A DNA stretch of 64,000 bases. Origin: Tunturiibacter gelidiferens. GTDB taxonomy: Bacteria; Acidobacteriota; Terriglobia; Terriglobales; Acidobacteriaceae. A program made the position numbers and the translations under genes. The number at the start of each line of letters is the position of its first letter. The first letter of the stretch is position 1. Positions 7,475 through 17,088 of this stretch are shown in pieces. The stretch lies in the NCBI RefSeq assembly GCF_013410115.1, contig NZ_JACCCV010000001.1, positions 1,674,001 through 1,738,000 of the forward strand, written 5' to 3'. Below the pieces are notes generated by a model. The model saw nothing but the letters and a program-made list of their open reading frames with translations. It was not told where the DNA came from and made no database searches.

Positions 7475-9162
7475 GTGGTTATCGTTCGCAGCGAAGCCGA
7501 CCTTCTTTCACTAAACATTCATATCTCTTGCGCTGGAAGACGATCAGTTCTCACCGAAGAAAGCGGCTTTGTACAAGACGCTTTCTCGAAGGCCGTTGAT
7601 CCTTGGAGTGCGGAGCCGACGTTGAACACCCTCAGCTATGGGGAGAACATCAATGACTCCCTGGTCAATCCGCTGGAGGCCGGCAAAAGCGAAGAGGACC
7701 TCACGCGCCAGGTCTCAGGCATCCTGCATGCAGTCAGGATGGATGGCGGTAGTACCGTTCGCTGGTTCGTAACGGCAGCGTGGCCGCAATACCGTTGTAG
7801 CCGGGATCCGGAAGACCAGGCGACCGGAGAACTGGATCCTGCATGGTATCTCATCAGCAAGACGTTATTGGAGCAGGCTCAGCGAGAGGCATATCCGTTG
7901 TTGTCGTGATGGCCGATACCGCCAACGATACGTTCGCTGGCCTGCCCGCAGACGAGAAGAAGCGCGAGGCCACGATCTCCCAGTGGTATAGCTACGAGAA
8001 GACCCAGCAGGGCCGCGACCGCTATCCGGCATCGGGGACCCCGTGCGACCGGAGTTTCCAGAATGGCTACCTCGGTCGCCTCTACGCGAACGAGATCTTC
8101 GAGGACACGGCATTGGTGCCGCATTTCACCAATCGTTTTCTGAAGATGGCGCAATACCTCAAGTCGTTTCCCGCGCTCGGCGCGCTTGAGATGTTCAATG
8201 AGCCAAACTTCGTGGAAACTCACAAGCCGGGGTTTGCCCGAACCATCGCGCAGATCCGCAAATCTCTCTATGAACGTGATCCCTCCCTGCGCGCGATACC
8301 GTTGTATTCCGGGGTGGCAGCTTGGGACGAAGCGATTGCAAAGAATCTCGAAGCCGTTGGCGATCTGGCCTTGGAACCCTACATCAATGTCCACAGTTAC
8401 GCCAAAGCTGAAGCCGACCCGCAGGTAGTCCAGCAAGGTATCGAGAAGACTGTTGCGTATCTCCGGCGGGTCGCTCCGAACAAGCAAGTTGTCATCGCTG
8501 AGGCCGGCGTGTCAGACGCCATTTACGATCTAAACAGACATGAGGAGTTTTTCAATGCGTTCCTCAATGGCAAAGTAGCAGCGCATGCCGGCATTTGGAT
8601 GTGGGGAACCTTTGCAGACGATGCGATACCGCAGCCCAATTTCAAGTGGGAGTACAACTCCACAGCGTTATCGGGGGGAGCGTATCGCAATCTGCTGATC
8701 GCCACGCAGGTCGAAGATACTTACCGTCGCGGCAAGCCAGCCGAATTTACGGGCGCGGTGTTGCACAAGGCACACACCGAACCTGTAACCATCAACCAAA
8801 TTGGGGAGCAGGACGCCAATCCTCTGTGGCGCTTGCGCTGGCAGATTACTGTAGGCCCTGAACACTTCGTCAGTATCTCTCGCGCGGGCATCCTGACACG
8901 AGTCGCTGCGGCCATGCGAGGCGTGCTGAGCGATCCAGGCTCGATCGTCGCAATCGATGCGGCCGCAAACAAAAGTGCATGGGCAGAGATAGTCGCGCAC
9001 GGCAATGGTTGGGAGATGAACATCTACCAGTGCGCGACCGCAGGATCGAACGCCCCTACTGCACCCACTCCACCGTATGTGATCGAGTACGCCGGCAGGC
9101 TCGGACGCGCAGATTTCAAGACTTGCAGTCAGTCGTCCTTGGTAGATCGCGGCCTGCTGTGA
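7475..9162 (+). pseudogene. Clan GH-A glycoside hydrolase, frameshifted
   Basis: Two frames make one protein. The first (7475-7909) reads ENINDSLVNPLE, MDGGSTVRWFVTAAWPQY and ISKTLLEQAQ. The second (from 7843) continues ARGISVVVVMADTAND. One base is missing near 7882 (GCTCAG then CGAGAGGC), so neither frame is complete. The second frame carries a barrel with the acid/base GALEMFNEPN and, about 100 residues later, the nucleophile strand VVIAEAGV, as in GH5/GH39-like retaining enzymes. The C-terminal 150 residues look like a beta-sandwich accessory domain. I could not find a secretion signal; the true start may lie upstream in sequence that is also damaged. It faces the secreted-protein genes on the minus strand. 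Confidence 0.65.
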
Positions 9163-9302
9163 ACCTACTACGGCGCGGCCAAGGCGTTCCGAAAGCTGGC
9201 GTGGACTATGACGCGGCAATGTGTGGAGACCTGCTAACTATCCTTCAAGCACTGGAGCCTCAGCAAGGTACCGACGTTTCTCGGAACGGACAGAGAATTC
9301 GT

Positions 9303-10931
9303 TCATCGGCCTTGTCTCTTCATTAACCAGTTCAACTTAATCTTTTGCCGAAACAAAACACGTTGGTAGGGACCGTGGTTGACGTCACTTCGGACGTAAT
9401 AAAGGTAAGGAGTGTCCGTGATCGTCATAAAGTTCGAATCTGTCGATCTCGGATCAATCAGAGAAAAGTACGCATAAGACCAATTGCCTTCAGGCTCCCG
9501 CCGGAGCATCTGGTTCATAGTCAGAGCGAGTGCGGGCTTGCTCCAGTGCACAAAGTCCGGCGATGTCGTGAAGTACACCCCCGGGGGACCATACGCGGTC
9601 TCTACTGGCGTGAACTGTGTCCCAATAAACAGATGCGTTGCCGGGTAGTAGTTGAATCCTGTTAAGAACTCGATATTCGGCGCTTGGGGGCAGAGATGCG
9701 CTGAGGAATTCGCTATCGGGCCGCGATACGGATCTGCGAAGGCTACATTGAATCCTTTGCCATCCCAACCCCGCCACGAGGATGGATCGAGAATATTCGC
9801 CGTGCGAACCGGGCAGGTGCCTCCGGGATTCAGACACGGCTTCTGCCCTTTTCCGCTACCGCAGTTGGGCGGCCACGGCCAGCCACTCATCGCGGTATAG
9901 TACCAGTTGCCAACCTTGACGATGTTGGCGTCGACGCTGACACCTTCCGGCCCCTGGTTGACCTGGTACTTGTAGGGAAGGCTCAGGAAATAGTTCTCCG
10001 GCGGCTTGGGACGAGTAAAGTGATAGCCGCCGTCTTCCGACAGATTGAATGTCTGCACGTTATACCAGCAGGTAATGGTGTCGGTCTTACCGGCGCACTG
10101 ACCATGCTCCCAGCCGTGGTATTCCATATGCCCCAGTGCCACAATCTGCTTACCATCCACGTTGTAGAAAGAATTCAACCATGTGTAATCGTTGAAGTCT
10201 GCGATATTTCCGTCCTTCGGGGATTGATAGACAATCTGACAGTTGTGCTTCACGGTCTCAAGCGTTGGCCCAAGCCCCGCTCGCGTCACATAGTGTGACG
10301 CGATCAGATGGATCGTTCCTCTGTAGTCGCGGAAGGCTCTGGCCGCGGCATCCGGAATATCGATTTGCTCGCAAGAGTCCTTCCTGGTGTCGAAAGCCGC
10401 GACGGAAGGGCCATCGAGAAAGTCTGGCGTAGGCGGATCGGGTGGCCATCTGGGAGCAGGTAGCTTGAAATTTCCCGACCCGGCAAGCAGGGTGTTCTCC
10501 ACGTTGCCCGCGATAGCGATTCCATGTGCAAAGAGCGCTTTGCTCTGAAAGCTCCTAAGGAGTTGGTTGGGCAACGCGATTCGAAACCTGTGTCGGCCCC
10601 CATCTGCGTCGTGGCACTCATGGTCTACGGCCGGTTCGTTTGGCAGGTTTGCTGCGTCTGCGGTGACAAATGTTCCCGGTGGCTTGTCGTTTGCGCCGTG
10701 TTCAGCATAGATATGAACCTCGATGGAGTTCCGCTGTCCCTCTTGGCACGCCCATCCGTGAACGTAATACTGGTCTCCCTCAAACCCAACCCCATCGATA
10801 ACTCCAATCACGGGGCCTGCATGGGCGTTCTGAGCCTGCATCGCGGGAGAGTTGAACGCAAAATGAATCCCTACGATCGCAACAGCAATAAACAGCCGAT
10901 ACAGCTTCAACTTGCGTGCAGCAACATGCAT
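9303..10931 (-). CDS. Secreted protein of unknown function, probable beta-propeller
   Basis: The frame is open to 10997, but ATG 10931 gives a good Sec signal (MHVAARKLKLYRLFIAVAIV, ending near AMQAQNAHA). The mature 500-residue protein has a compact first domain (VIGVIDGVGFEGDQYYVHGW) and then repeated Trp/Tyr-Gly blades such as GTIHLIASHYVTRAG, IVALGHMEYHGWEHG and VKVGNWYYTAMSGW. This resembles glycosidase-like five-bladed propellers, though no catalytic motif is certain. Paired cysteines fit an exported protein. It shares strand and neighbourhood with the two GH5 enzymes and probably acts on the same polysaccharide. Confidence 0.6.
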   Translation of the reverse strand: MHVAARKLKLYRLFIAVAIVGIHFAFNSPAMQAQNAHAGPVIGVIDGVGFEGDQYYVHGWACQEGQRNSIEVHIYAEHGANDKPPGTFVTADAANLPNEPAVDHECHDADGGRHRFRIALPNQLLRSFQSKALFAHGIAIAGNVENTLLAGSGNFKLPAPRWPPDPPTPDFLDGPSVAAFDTRKDSCEQIDIPDAAARAFRDYRGTIHLIASHYVTRAGLGPTLETVKHNCQIVYQSPKDGNIADFNDYTWLNSFYNVDGKQIVALGHMEYHGWEHGQCAGKTDTITCWYNVQTFNLSEDGGYHFTRPKPPENYFLSLPYKYQVNQGPEGVSVDANIVKVGNWYYTAMSGWPWPPNCGSGKGQKPCLNPGGTCPVRTANILDPSSWRGWDGKGFNVAFADPYRGPIANSSAHLCPQAPNIEFLTGFNYYPATHLFIGTQFTPVETAYGPPGVYFTTSPDFVHWSKPALALTMNQMLRREPEGNWSYAYFSLIDPRSTDSNFMTITDTPYLYYVRSDVNHGPYQRVLFRQKIKLNWLMKRQGR

Positions 10932-11264
10932 AGCAGCGCCTCGGTTTCTACGAACGGCATGAATCGAAATCGGCCCATCGCACCCTTCAATCATCACAGG
11001 CTTGCGAAAAGCTCAGTAATGAAGACCCTAAAAGCACACCAGAGTTTCCAGCCAAATGCTGCAACTCGGGCAGAGTGTGCTCGAACGGCTTCTTGGCGTC
11101 GCAATCCTCACCTGACGATAGATCGCCGATCCACTCATCAAAGTAGGCTTCATCTTTGCGAGCATGTTGATGGAATTGAGGAAGACCGCTGCTCGTGCAC
11201 GGCATAGGTTCTGTCTGAGAATCACTGCTATCTTTCAAGATAGTGAGGCAGAAGGCTGATCCTT
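10932..11264. other. Intergenic region between GH5 and the propeller gene
   Basis: A 65-codon minus-strand frame (11028-11225) exists but lacks a ribosome site and any recognisable motif. I see no repeat or clear terminator. Confidence 0.3.
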
Positions 11265-12323
11265 TTAGTCGTTTGGGAACCTGGCCAACAGGCTGCCACC
11301 GCCGGATTCCGATCCGTCCTTGCAATCCTGGAAGGATGTATAGTCTGTCGGCTGATAACTGGTATGGTCTTTGACCAGCTTTGCGGATGTATCGATGGAC
11401 CAGCCAAGCACGCTCACATGCAGCGATGCCAGCAACCGCATGAGCGCAAGCGATAGCTCTGGTGTGCTGGGGCCAGCGCAGCCGCCGTTGGGCGTTGCGT
11501 TCCACTCCGTCGTGATCATGGGAACCTGCGCGGCGCTCAGGCTGAAGTGTTTGCGCCAGTATTCCTGCGGGTCGAGATGAGCTTCGTTGCGCATGGGGTC
11601 GAGGTAGGGATGGACGGCCATTGCCATGCGATTGGGCAGGCGATCATGGACCAGAGGAAAGAGATCGTTGGTCCACTGCGCATAGCCCAGGCCATCCAGA
11701 AGCAGGATGTTCGTCGCGCCCAGCGAACGCACTTCATCGATGAGCGCTTGCATATCCTGCGCCCAGATCTGGTGGCTGCCTGCCTTGTTCCAATCCAGCT
11801 TAGGCTCGTTGAATAGCTCGAACATAACTCCCGGATCATGGACAAATCCAGGCGCCAGCGACTGCCACGCGCGCGTTGTGCCATCGTCCGGCATGCCCGC
11901 CATGTTCTGCAGTCCGCCACTATCTCCCCAACTCATCGAGCAGATGACGACAAAACCGGCTGCGCGCGCCTGCTTGATGGCTCCAGTCAGCTCGGTCAAA
12001 TATGCGCGGTCGTAGATGGAGGAGTGGGGATCAAGCGCGGCCTGACTGATCTGGAAGCGAATCACGCTGCCTCCCAGAACGCTCTTGATCGCGGCAAACT
12101 CAGCAGGGCCCCACCATTCCCGCCCCGGATTGTTGCTCTCATCATTCATCCACTTGGGGGCGGACGGAATAAACTTCGGCCGAACAAAAGCGGCGACGTT
12201 AACACCCTTGGGCAGCCAGGGCTTGCCATCCAGATAGAAGTCCTTGCCTTTGATCGTGACGTCTTGGACAGCCACGGCAGGAAGAGAAAATAGTAAGGAC
12301 ACAAGGAGCGCAACATATCTCAT
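11265..12323 (-). CDS. Secreted GH5-type cellulase/mannanase-like enzyme (copy 1)
   Basis: The start at ATG 12323 gives a signal peptide (MRYVALLVSLLFSLPAVAVQ); the longer frame upstream has no ribosome site. 352 residues form a TIM barrel with the N-terminal DVTIKGKDFYLDGKPWLPKG typical of GH5. It has the proton donor in MFELFNEP (Glu173), the HPY motif (238-240), the nucleophile in MITTEWNA (Glu273) and a late Trp (LGWSID). Such enzymes cleave beta-1,4-glucans or mannans outside the cytoplasm. It lies 11 bp downstream of a paralogue, clearly one operon. The substrate cannot be told from the sequence alone. Confidence 0.8.
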   Translation of the reverse strand: MRYVALLVSLLFSLPAVAVQDVTIKGKDFYLDGKPWLPKGVNVAAFVRPKFIPSAPKWMNDESNNPGREWWGPAEFAAIKSVLGGSVIRFQISQAALDPHSSIYDRAYLTELTGAIKQARAAGFVVICSMSWGDSGGLQNMAGMPDDGTTRAWQSLAPGFVHDPGVMFELFNEPKLDWNKAGSHQIWAQDMQALIDEVRSLGATNILLLDGLGYAQWTNDLFPLVHDRLPNRMAMAVHPYLDPMRNEAHLDPQEYWRKHFSLSAAQVPMITTEWNATPNGGCAGPSTPELSLALMRLLASLHVSVLGWSIDTSAKLVKDHTSYQPTDYTSFQDCKDGSESGGGSLLARFPND

Positions 12324-12334
12324 CACGTTTTTCC

Positions 12335-13420
12335 TCAGTTGTTTGGGAAGTTGGCGAGCAGCTTGCCGGCACCGGAGAAGACCGGAGGCGTCGGCTGACC
12401 TTTGGGCGTGTGCGGGCACCCATGCCAGTTCTGGTAATCGGTTGGCTCAAAGTGCAAATGATCCTTCACCAGCTTTCCATGATCGGAATCGATGGCCCAG
12501 CCAACCAGTCCGATATGTAGCCGTTGCAGATAGCGCACTAACGCTAGAGCAATCTCCGGCGTTCGATCATCCACGCAACCATTGGTGTCGGTGGCGTTCC
12601 ACTCGGTGGCGAGGATCGGATACCTGCCAGCATCCTTGCCAAAATGATTTTCAAAGTACGTCTCGGGTGGCGTGGATGGCTCCTTGCTCAAGCCGTTGAA
12701 ATAGGGATGGACGGCCATCGCAAGACGGTTGGGGATGGAATCGTGCAAGAGAGGAAACAGCCCGTTGGTCGATTGACTGAAACTCAGGCCGTCCGCCAAC
12801 AGGATATTCCTGGCTCCCATACTCCGGAACATGTCGATCAGGGTCTGCATCTCGCCTGCCCACTCCTTGCGTCCCTGATCCCAGTTGTCCCGGCAGGGCT
12901 CGTTGAACAGTTCGAAGATCACCCCCGGATCGTTGATGAGCGAAGGTGCAAGCGCCTTCCAGGCCCGCGCCGTACTGTCGCTCGGCATGCAAGGCAGATT
13001 GGGGATGCCGTTCTCGGCCTGCGCGTCCATAGACACAACGAGGACGAAACCGGCATCTCTCGCCTCCTTGAACCCCGCAAGCACTTCGTCACGGTAGGCC
13101 GCCGAATAGATCGGCGATTGCGGATCCAGCCCCGGCTGACTGACAGTAAAACGGATCATCTTGCTGCCAAAGACCGTCTTGATTGCACTCATTTCGGCAG
13201 GTCCCCAATCACTGCGCACTTGCTTCGCCAGCTGTTGCAACGAGGCAGACTCATAATTTCCAATGGGGCGATTGAACGCCTCAACGTCGATGCCCTTCGG
13301 CAACCACGGCTTGCCGTCCAGATAAAACTCTCTGCCCTTAAGAGTGACATCCTCGGATGCAAGGACGGTTGGCGGAACCAGAAATGCTAGGACTGCAACC
13401 AAGCGTCTGCGCTTCTTCAT
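12335..13420 (-). CDS. Secreted GH5-type cellulase/mannanase-like enzyme (copy 2)
   Basis: 361 residues with an N-terminal signal (MKKRRRLVAVLAFLVPPTVL, cleavage near ASE). It matches copy 1 along its length: DVTLKGREFYLDGKPWLPKG, IFELFNEP (Glu174), MAVHPY, ILATEWNATDTNGC (Glu273) and LVGWAID. Divergence between the two is substantial, so the duplication is not recent and the substrates may differ. Extra cysteines (LPCMPS, NEPCRDN) suggest disulphides. It is the first gene of the operon, and the promoter should lie in 13421-13500. Confidence 0.8.
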   Translation of the reverse strand: MKKRRRLVAVLAFLVPPTVLASEDVTLKGREFYLDGKPWLPKGIDVEAFNRPIGNYESASLQQLAKQVRSDWGPAEMSAIKTVFGSKMIRFTVSQPGLDPQSPIYSAAYRDEVLAGFKEARDAGFVLVVSMDAQAENGIPNLPCMPSDSTARAWKALAPSLINDPGVIFELFNEPCRDNWDQGRKEWAGEMQTLIDMFRSMGARNILLADGLSFSQSTNGLFPLLHDSIPNRLAMAVHPYFNGLSKEPSTPPETYFENHFGKDAGRYPILATEWNATDTNGCVDDRTPEIALALVRYLQRLHIGLVGWAIDSDHGKLVKDHLHFEPTDYQNWHGCPHTPKGQPTPPVFSGAGKLLANFPNN

Positions 13421-13977
13421 GAACCCAAAATCTCCTCTGAACTTCGATGAGCCGAAGATTGCCTTTTACAACCCTTATAGCAAAGAAGAAGTTGCGGTCA
13501 TCTCGTCCATGCCATCAGGGAGTGTACCCGACGCACAATCTCCCTGAATCATCTCCAGAAGCGTTTACGCACCTCATCGACTACTACTTTCAAGGGCTGT
13601 ACGGTATCCACTAGGCGGGTTCTCTACACTGAAGTGAACTTAAATCAGTGTCAAGTCGCCGATGCTTGGTTCCAAGCTGTTCGGTCATGGAAACGTGGTG
13701 CGCCCTGTTTGCGGCATTGTAGAATCGACTCAGTATTCGCCGCCCCGGGACGTTCATCATACACAGTGAGCATTATGGAGTTCCGTAACGGCAAGGTCGT
13801 GCATGAGGCACAGTATTTCGCGGATAGATCTCTTCAAGGCGCCGCCTTGGCGGAGCCAATGGGTTCAGAGGATCGTGTGACGAGGAATTCAGGCGGGTCT
13901 GCCTCAGTTGGTGATAAACCACCAGCAACGAGTGTGCAAAGCCGTTTGCGCGGGGAAGTGTCACATCGCAATGCCAG
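13421..13977. other. Intergenic region with a degraded gene fragment
   Basis: Apart from the SnoaL-like piece at about 13730-13860 I see no gene. A short frame near 13565-13614 ends in a helical segment, but it is too short to assign. Confidence 0.3.
13730..13860 (+). pseudogene. SnoaL/NTF2-like fold fragment
   Basis: In the plus frame, TVSIMEFRNGKVVHEAQYFA is the characteristic last-strand segment of SnoaL-like polyketide-cyclase relatives (usual form SIMEFRDGKVVHETQYFAD). The upstream half is scrambled, and the family's usual end (DPFEAPAWR-like) is missing. It is a leftover of a once larger gene. Confidence 0.45.
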
Positions 13978-15450
13978 TCACTGTTTGAGGTCGTAGCCGA
14001 GGAGTGCCTCGCGTTTGCCCATGCCGTTGCAGTTCTCGTCATTTGCTGCAAAGTGGGCGTGCTCGGCGTCGGAGTAGCAGCGATAAAGCGGCTGCGTGTC
14101 GGGCTGAGCTGTGGAATAGACGAATCCTGCGCTGCGCAGTCGCTGGTAGTCCTGCGTTTCGCAAACGCCCTTTTGAATGAGAATGCGGTCGGGATGACCG
14201 AGCGACCTACTGAGACATTCTTCGAGCTCAACGGTGGGTTTGGCAGGATCTGCCGCAGTCATCATGTAGCCAAGCTGGGCGACAAGGCGGTAAGAAGTGT
14301 AGTTGCCAGGCACGGGAGCAATGGTGGTCCAATGGTCATGGTGGGTCGCGTCGTACCAGTGCGTGAGCATTTCAGCCACTACGGGTTCGCTCGGTGAGCG
14401 GGACCAGGAGATATCGACCGGACGGAAAATCAGATAGCGCTTGTCGAAGCCCTCGCCAGGGTTAAGGTACATGTAAGCGAGTAGCCAATGGTCACCGAGC
14501 TGATTAAGACCAGTTTGTGCGTCGATGACAACAGGATAAGAGACAAGTTCCAGGCCGTCTTTGCGCCCCCAGTCGCCACCCGCAGTTAACATGAGAGGTT
14601 GAGAAAAAGCTGGCTTGAAGTGCAGGCGATCCGCGGACACCTGAAGCCCCATGCCTCCGTGGGCCCAGTTGAGACTGATGGTCTGATGCGTTGTGGTCCA
14701 ATAAGCGACGCCCAGCCCATCGACGGGGCTTGATTTGCCACCAACTCCCGGCTCGGACCAGGCGCCGTTGAAAAACTTCTTCCACTGGCCGGGGCCGGGG
14801 TTGGTGGAAGGCGCACGCGCAATGAACGTGTAACCGCCATTCCAGGATTGCCCGCCGTTGCGAAGGCAATACGCATAGTCATAACCGTCCTGCCCCTTCA
14901 CTGTGGCAGGACAACTATCACCTGTACTTTTACCGGCGGCGGGCGGGTCAGTACCAGCGATGACCGGTCCTTCAATCTTCCAGGTAAGCCCATAGTCGGC
15001 GGAGGTAGCAATGGTCATGGAGGAATGTGTCTGGCCCTTTGCGTAGTTGCAGGCGGTTTCATTGTGAACCCAGCCGTACAGTGTCTTGCCTTCGAGTTCG
15101 ACGTGCTGGATCCATTGACCGCAAGAGGATGGGCTGCCCGGTAGCCCCGGTTTCAGGACTTTGACCCCTGGGCTGCTCATTTCGTAGGGATGATGGCCGT
15201 CAACCGCCCATGTATCTCCAGTTCCTGTAAAGCCGCGAAAGCGCCCATCGGGAAGTCGGGTTTCCGTAAACCAATTGTCAGCGACATCGCCAGAGGGCCC
15301 ACGAGCAACCAGAGGCGTTCCCACGCGGACCCGAATCTTGTCATTCACACCTGCGACAATCTCCTGCGCGCGCACCGGTACGGGCAGGAGTGCGAGAACC
15401 GCCAAGGTTCCAAGAAGAGCGTGAATCGCATTTTGCTCTTTCTTCTTCAT
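13978..15450 (-). CDS. Secreted protein with propeller-like core and C-terminal DUF5648-like tail
   Basis: 490 residues with a clear Sec signal (HALLGTLAVLALLPVPVRAQ). The core has sialidase-like or neuraminidase-like blades (SMTIATSADYGLTWKIEGP, ISLNWAHGGMGLQVSADRLH) resembling exo-acting propellers, without a complete Asp-box set. The last 90 residues (GFVYSTAQPDTQPLYRCYSD, then AEHAHFAANDENCNG) resemble the DUF5648 repeat found on extracellular proteins and probably bind carbohydrate. It lies upstream of the GH5 pair on the same strand and looks like part of the same polysaccharide system. Enzymatic activity is unproven. Confidence 0.6.
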   Translation of the reverse strand: MKKKEQNAIHALLGTLAVLALLPVPVRAQEIVAGVNDKIRVRVGTPLVARGPSGDVADNWFTETRLPDGRFRGFTGTGDTWAVDGHHPYEMSSPGVKVLKPGLPGSPSSCGQWIQHVELEGKTLYGWVHNETACNYAKGQTHSSMTIATSADYGLTWKIEGPVIAGTDPPAAGKSTGDSCPATVKGQDGYDYAYCLRNGGQSWNGGYTFIARAPSTNPGPGQWKKFFNGAWSEPGVGGKSSPVDGLGVAYWTTTHQTISLNWAHGGMGLQVSADRLHFKPAFSQPLMLTAGGDWGRKDGLELVSYPVVIDAQTGLNQLGDHWLLAYMYLNPGEGFDKRYLIFRPVDISWSRSPSEPVVAEMLTHWYDATHHDHWTTIAPVPGNYTSYRLVAQLGYMMTAADPAKPTVELEECLSRSLGHPDRILIQKGVCETQDYQRLRSAGFVYSTAQPDTQPLYRCYSDAEHAHFAANDENCNGMGKREALLGYDLKQ

Positions 15451-15663
15451 GAGCTTGCTTAGACCCGATGGAGTGAAGTAAGTTTTTGCGCCGTATGTAA
15501 AGCCTAGGTGAAAGGAGATGTGATGTATACGCAGGCCGACCGGCGCAACTTGGATGTAAGCGGGCCGTCACTCTCAAATGACGCATCATCGCCAATGCAC
15601 TCACCAAAGAGCTGAATGGTACCAAGATGTCGTAAACATCGGTTAGGATAGTGCCCACAATTC

Positions 15664-16746
15664 TCAGGTGCTATCAGATTGGATACGACTCATACGCCGC
15701 TCTTCCAACTGCACCCGAGATTTCTTCAATTCGTTGGCAATCACCTTTTCATCAGGGAGCACCATCTGGTATTCGGCGGCGAGAACTTTATTGGGTAGAC
15801 TGTCGAGAGCATAATGAGCCTCCGCTGTGCCCTTTTCTGCACAAAGAATCAATCCCACCGGAGGGTTCTCTCCCTCTTTCATCCAGTGCTCGCGTGCGTA
15901 GTTCAAGTAGAGGTGCATCTGTCCGGCATCCGCGTAGCTGAACCTGCCCACTTTGAGATCGATGACAACCAAGCAACGGAGCCGACGATGGAAGAAAAGG
16001 AGATCTATTCGGAACCAGGTGTCGTCAATGCGAAGCCTCTTCTGCCTGCCCAGAAACGCGAAGTCGTCTCCTAGTTCTAGCAGGAAATCGGTGAGGTGTT
16101 GGATGAGCGCCGCTTCAAGGTCCGTCTCAGAATACTCGTCCTTGAGGCCAAGGAATTCGAGCACGAACGGATCTTTGATGGCTTGCTCAGGTGTAACGGT
16201 ATCGCCGGATTCGGCGGTCTCCGCCTTTTGAAGCATGGCGGCCTTGTTTTTAGAAAGTGCGATGCGTTCGTAAAACTGGCTGCCAATCTGCCGGTCGAGC
16301 TGACGAATTGACCAGCCGGAACGAAGAGCTTCGGTCTCGTAGAACGCACGAGTCTCCAGATTCCGCACCGAGAGCAGCCGGACGTATGCCGACCAGGGTA
16401 AAGGGAACTTTTGAGCCAGTTCAGGAAGAGGGACAGATTTTGCAGACGGTGTCTGCAAAATCTTCGAGGCGGGTCAAGCGAGGAAGAACGCCCGCATTTG
16501 TGTGAGGTTGCGCCACCCAAAGCCCCGCCCGAAACGTGGCTCCAGATCTTCGGCGAGTTGCTTGATAAGGGCCTCGCCGTATTCCGCCCGCTCCTGCCCC
16601 TGTTGTTCGGATTCCACGATGCGGCGTCCGATCTCCCAATAGGCGGCAGTCATCAGTGCATTCACGCTTCGAGCGGAAGCGGTTCTGGCAGCCTGGAGCA
16701 GTGCGACAATATCGTTACGGATTTCGCCGTATTGGAGGGTGTCCAT
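15664..16746 (-). pseudogene. YhcG/DUF1016 family PDDEXK nuclease, interrupted by an in-frame TGA
   Basis: A single frame of 361 codons broken only by TGA at 16474-16476. The first part (from ATG 16746) is the DUF1016 N-terminal domain (YWEIGRRIVESEQQGQERAE, GFGWRNLTQMRAFFLA). The second is the PDDEXK core (IDDTWFRIDLLFFHRRLRCL, then VVIDLKVGRF, with the D, D and D-x-K residues). Relatives read FFLAWP at the junction, so Trp TGG became TGA by one transition. The two halves might be made separately (an ATG exists at 16458), but the gene is probably non-functional. YhcG proteins are suspected mobile-element or defence nucleases. It sits next to the integrase. Confidence 0.8.
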
Positions 16747-17088
16747 GTCGTCTCTAAGGTTACGTTCTGTCCATCGGTGAATGGAAATGATGGTGAGCTG
16801 CTCCCGCCACAAGCGCAGCCCACGGCCCGAAAAGTTTGTGTCAAAGTTTGTGTCAAAGGCCGCCCAGAAGGCCGGTTTTGCCGGTTTATAACTGCTTTAC
16901 CGTCAATAACTTATGGTTTTGCCATTTCCATGGCATGGAAGAGGAACCAAGCAAAACCAGTTGGGAAAATCAATGATTTAGCGGCCGTTCCCTTTCGCAC
17001 TTGCAACCAATGCAACCAGTGCTGGGCGACTAAAGAAGGTTGCCCTCCGTGTGTGGAAGAGGTCAAACGACACGATTTCCTACCCTCG
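16747..17088. other. Intergenic region between the nuclease and integrase genes
   Basis: No gene. It holds a perfect 12-bp tandem repeat (16831-16854) and a short run of GCCGG inverted and direct repeats (16858-16885). Base composition falls toward the integrase side. Confidence 0.4.
16831..16854. repeat. Perfect 12-bp tandem repeat (AAAGTTTGTGTC, two copies)
   Basis: The copies are 16831-16842 and 16843-16854, followed by AAAG. They lie about 85 bp upstream of the YhcG start and could be a small recombination or protein-binding site. A similar ACTTTGTCC pair occurs near 44281-44300. Confidence 0.7.

Noticed and set aside
10524..11207. Plus-strand frame of 227 codons
   Set aside because: Antisense of the secreted propeller protein and its leader; no motif.
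12644..13390. Plus-strand frame of 248 codons
   Set aside because: Exact shadow of the second GH5 gene.
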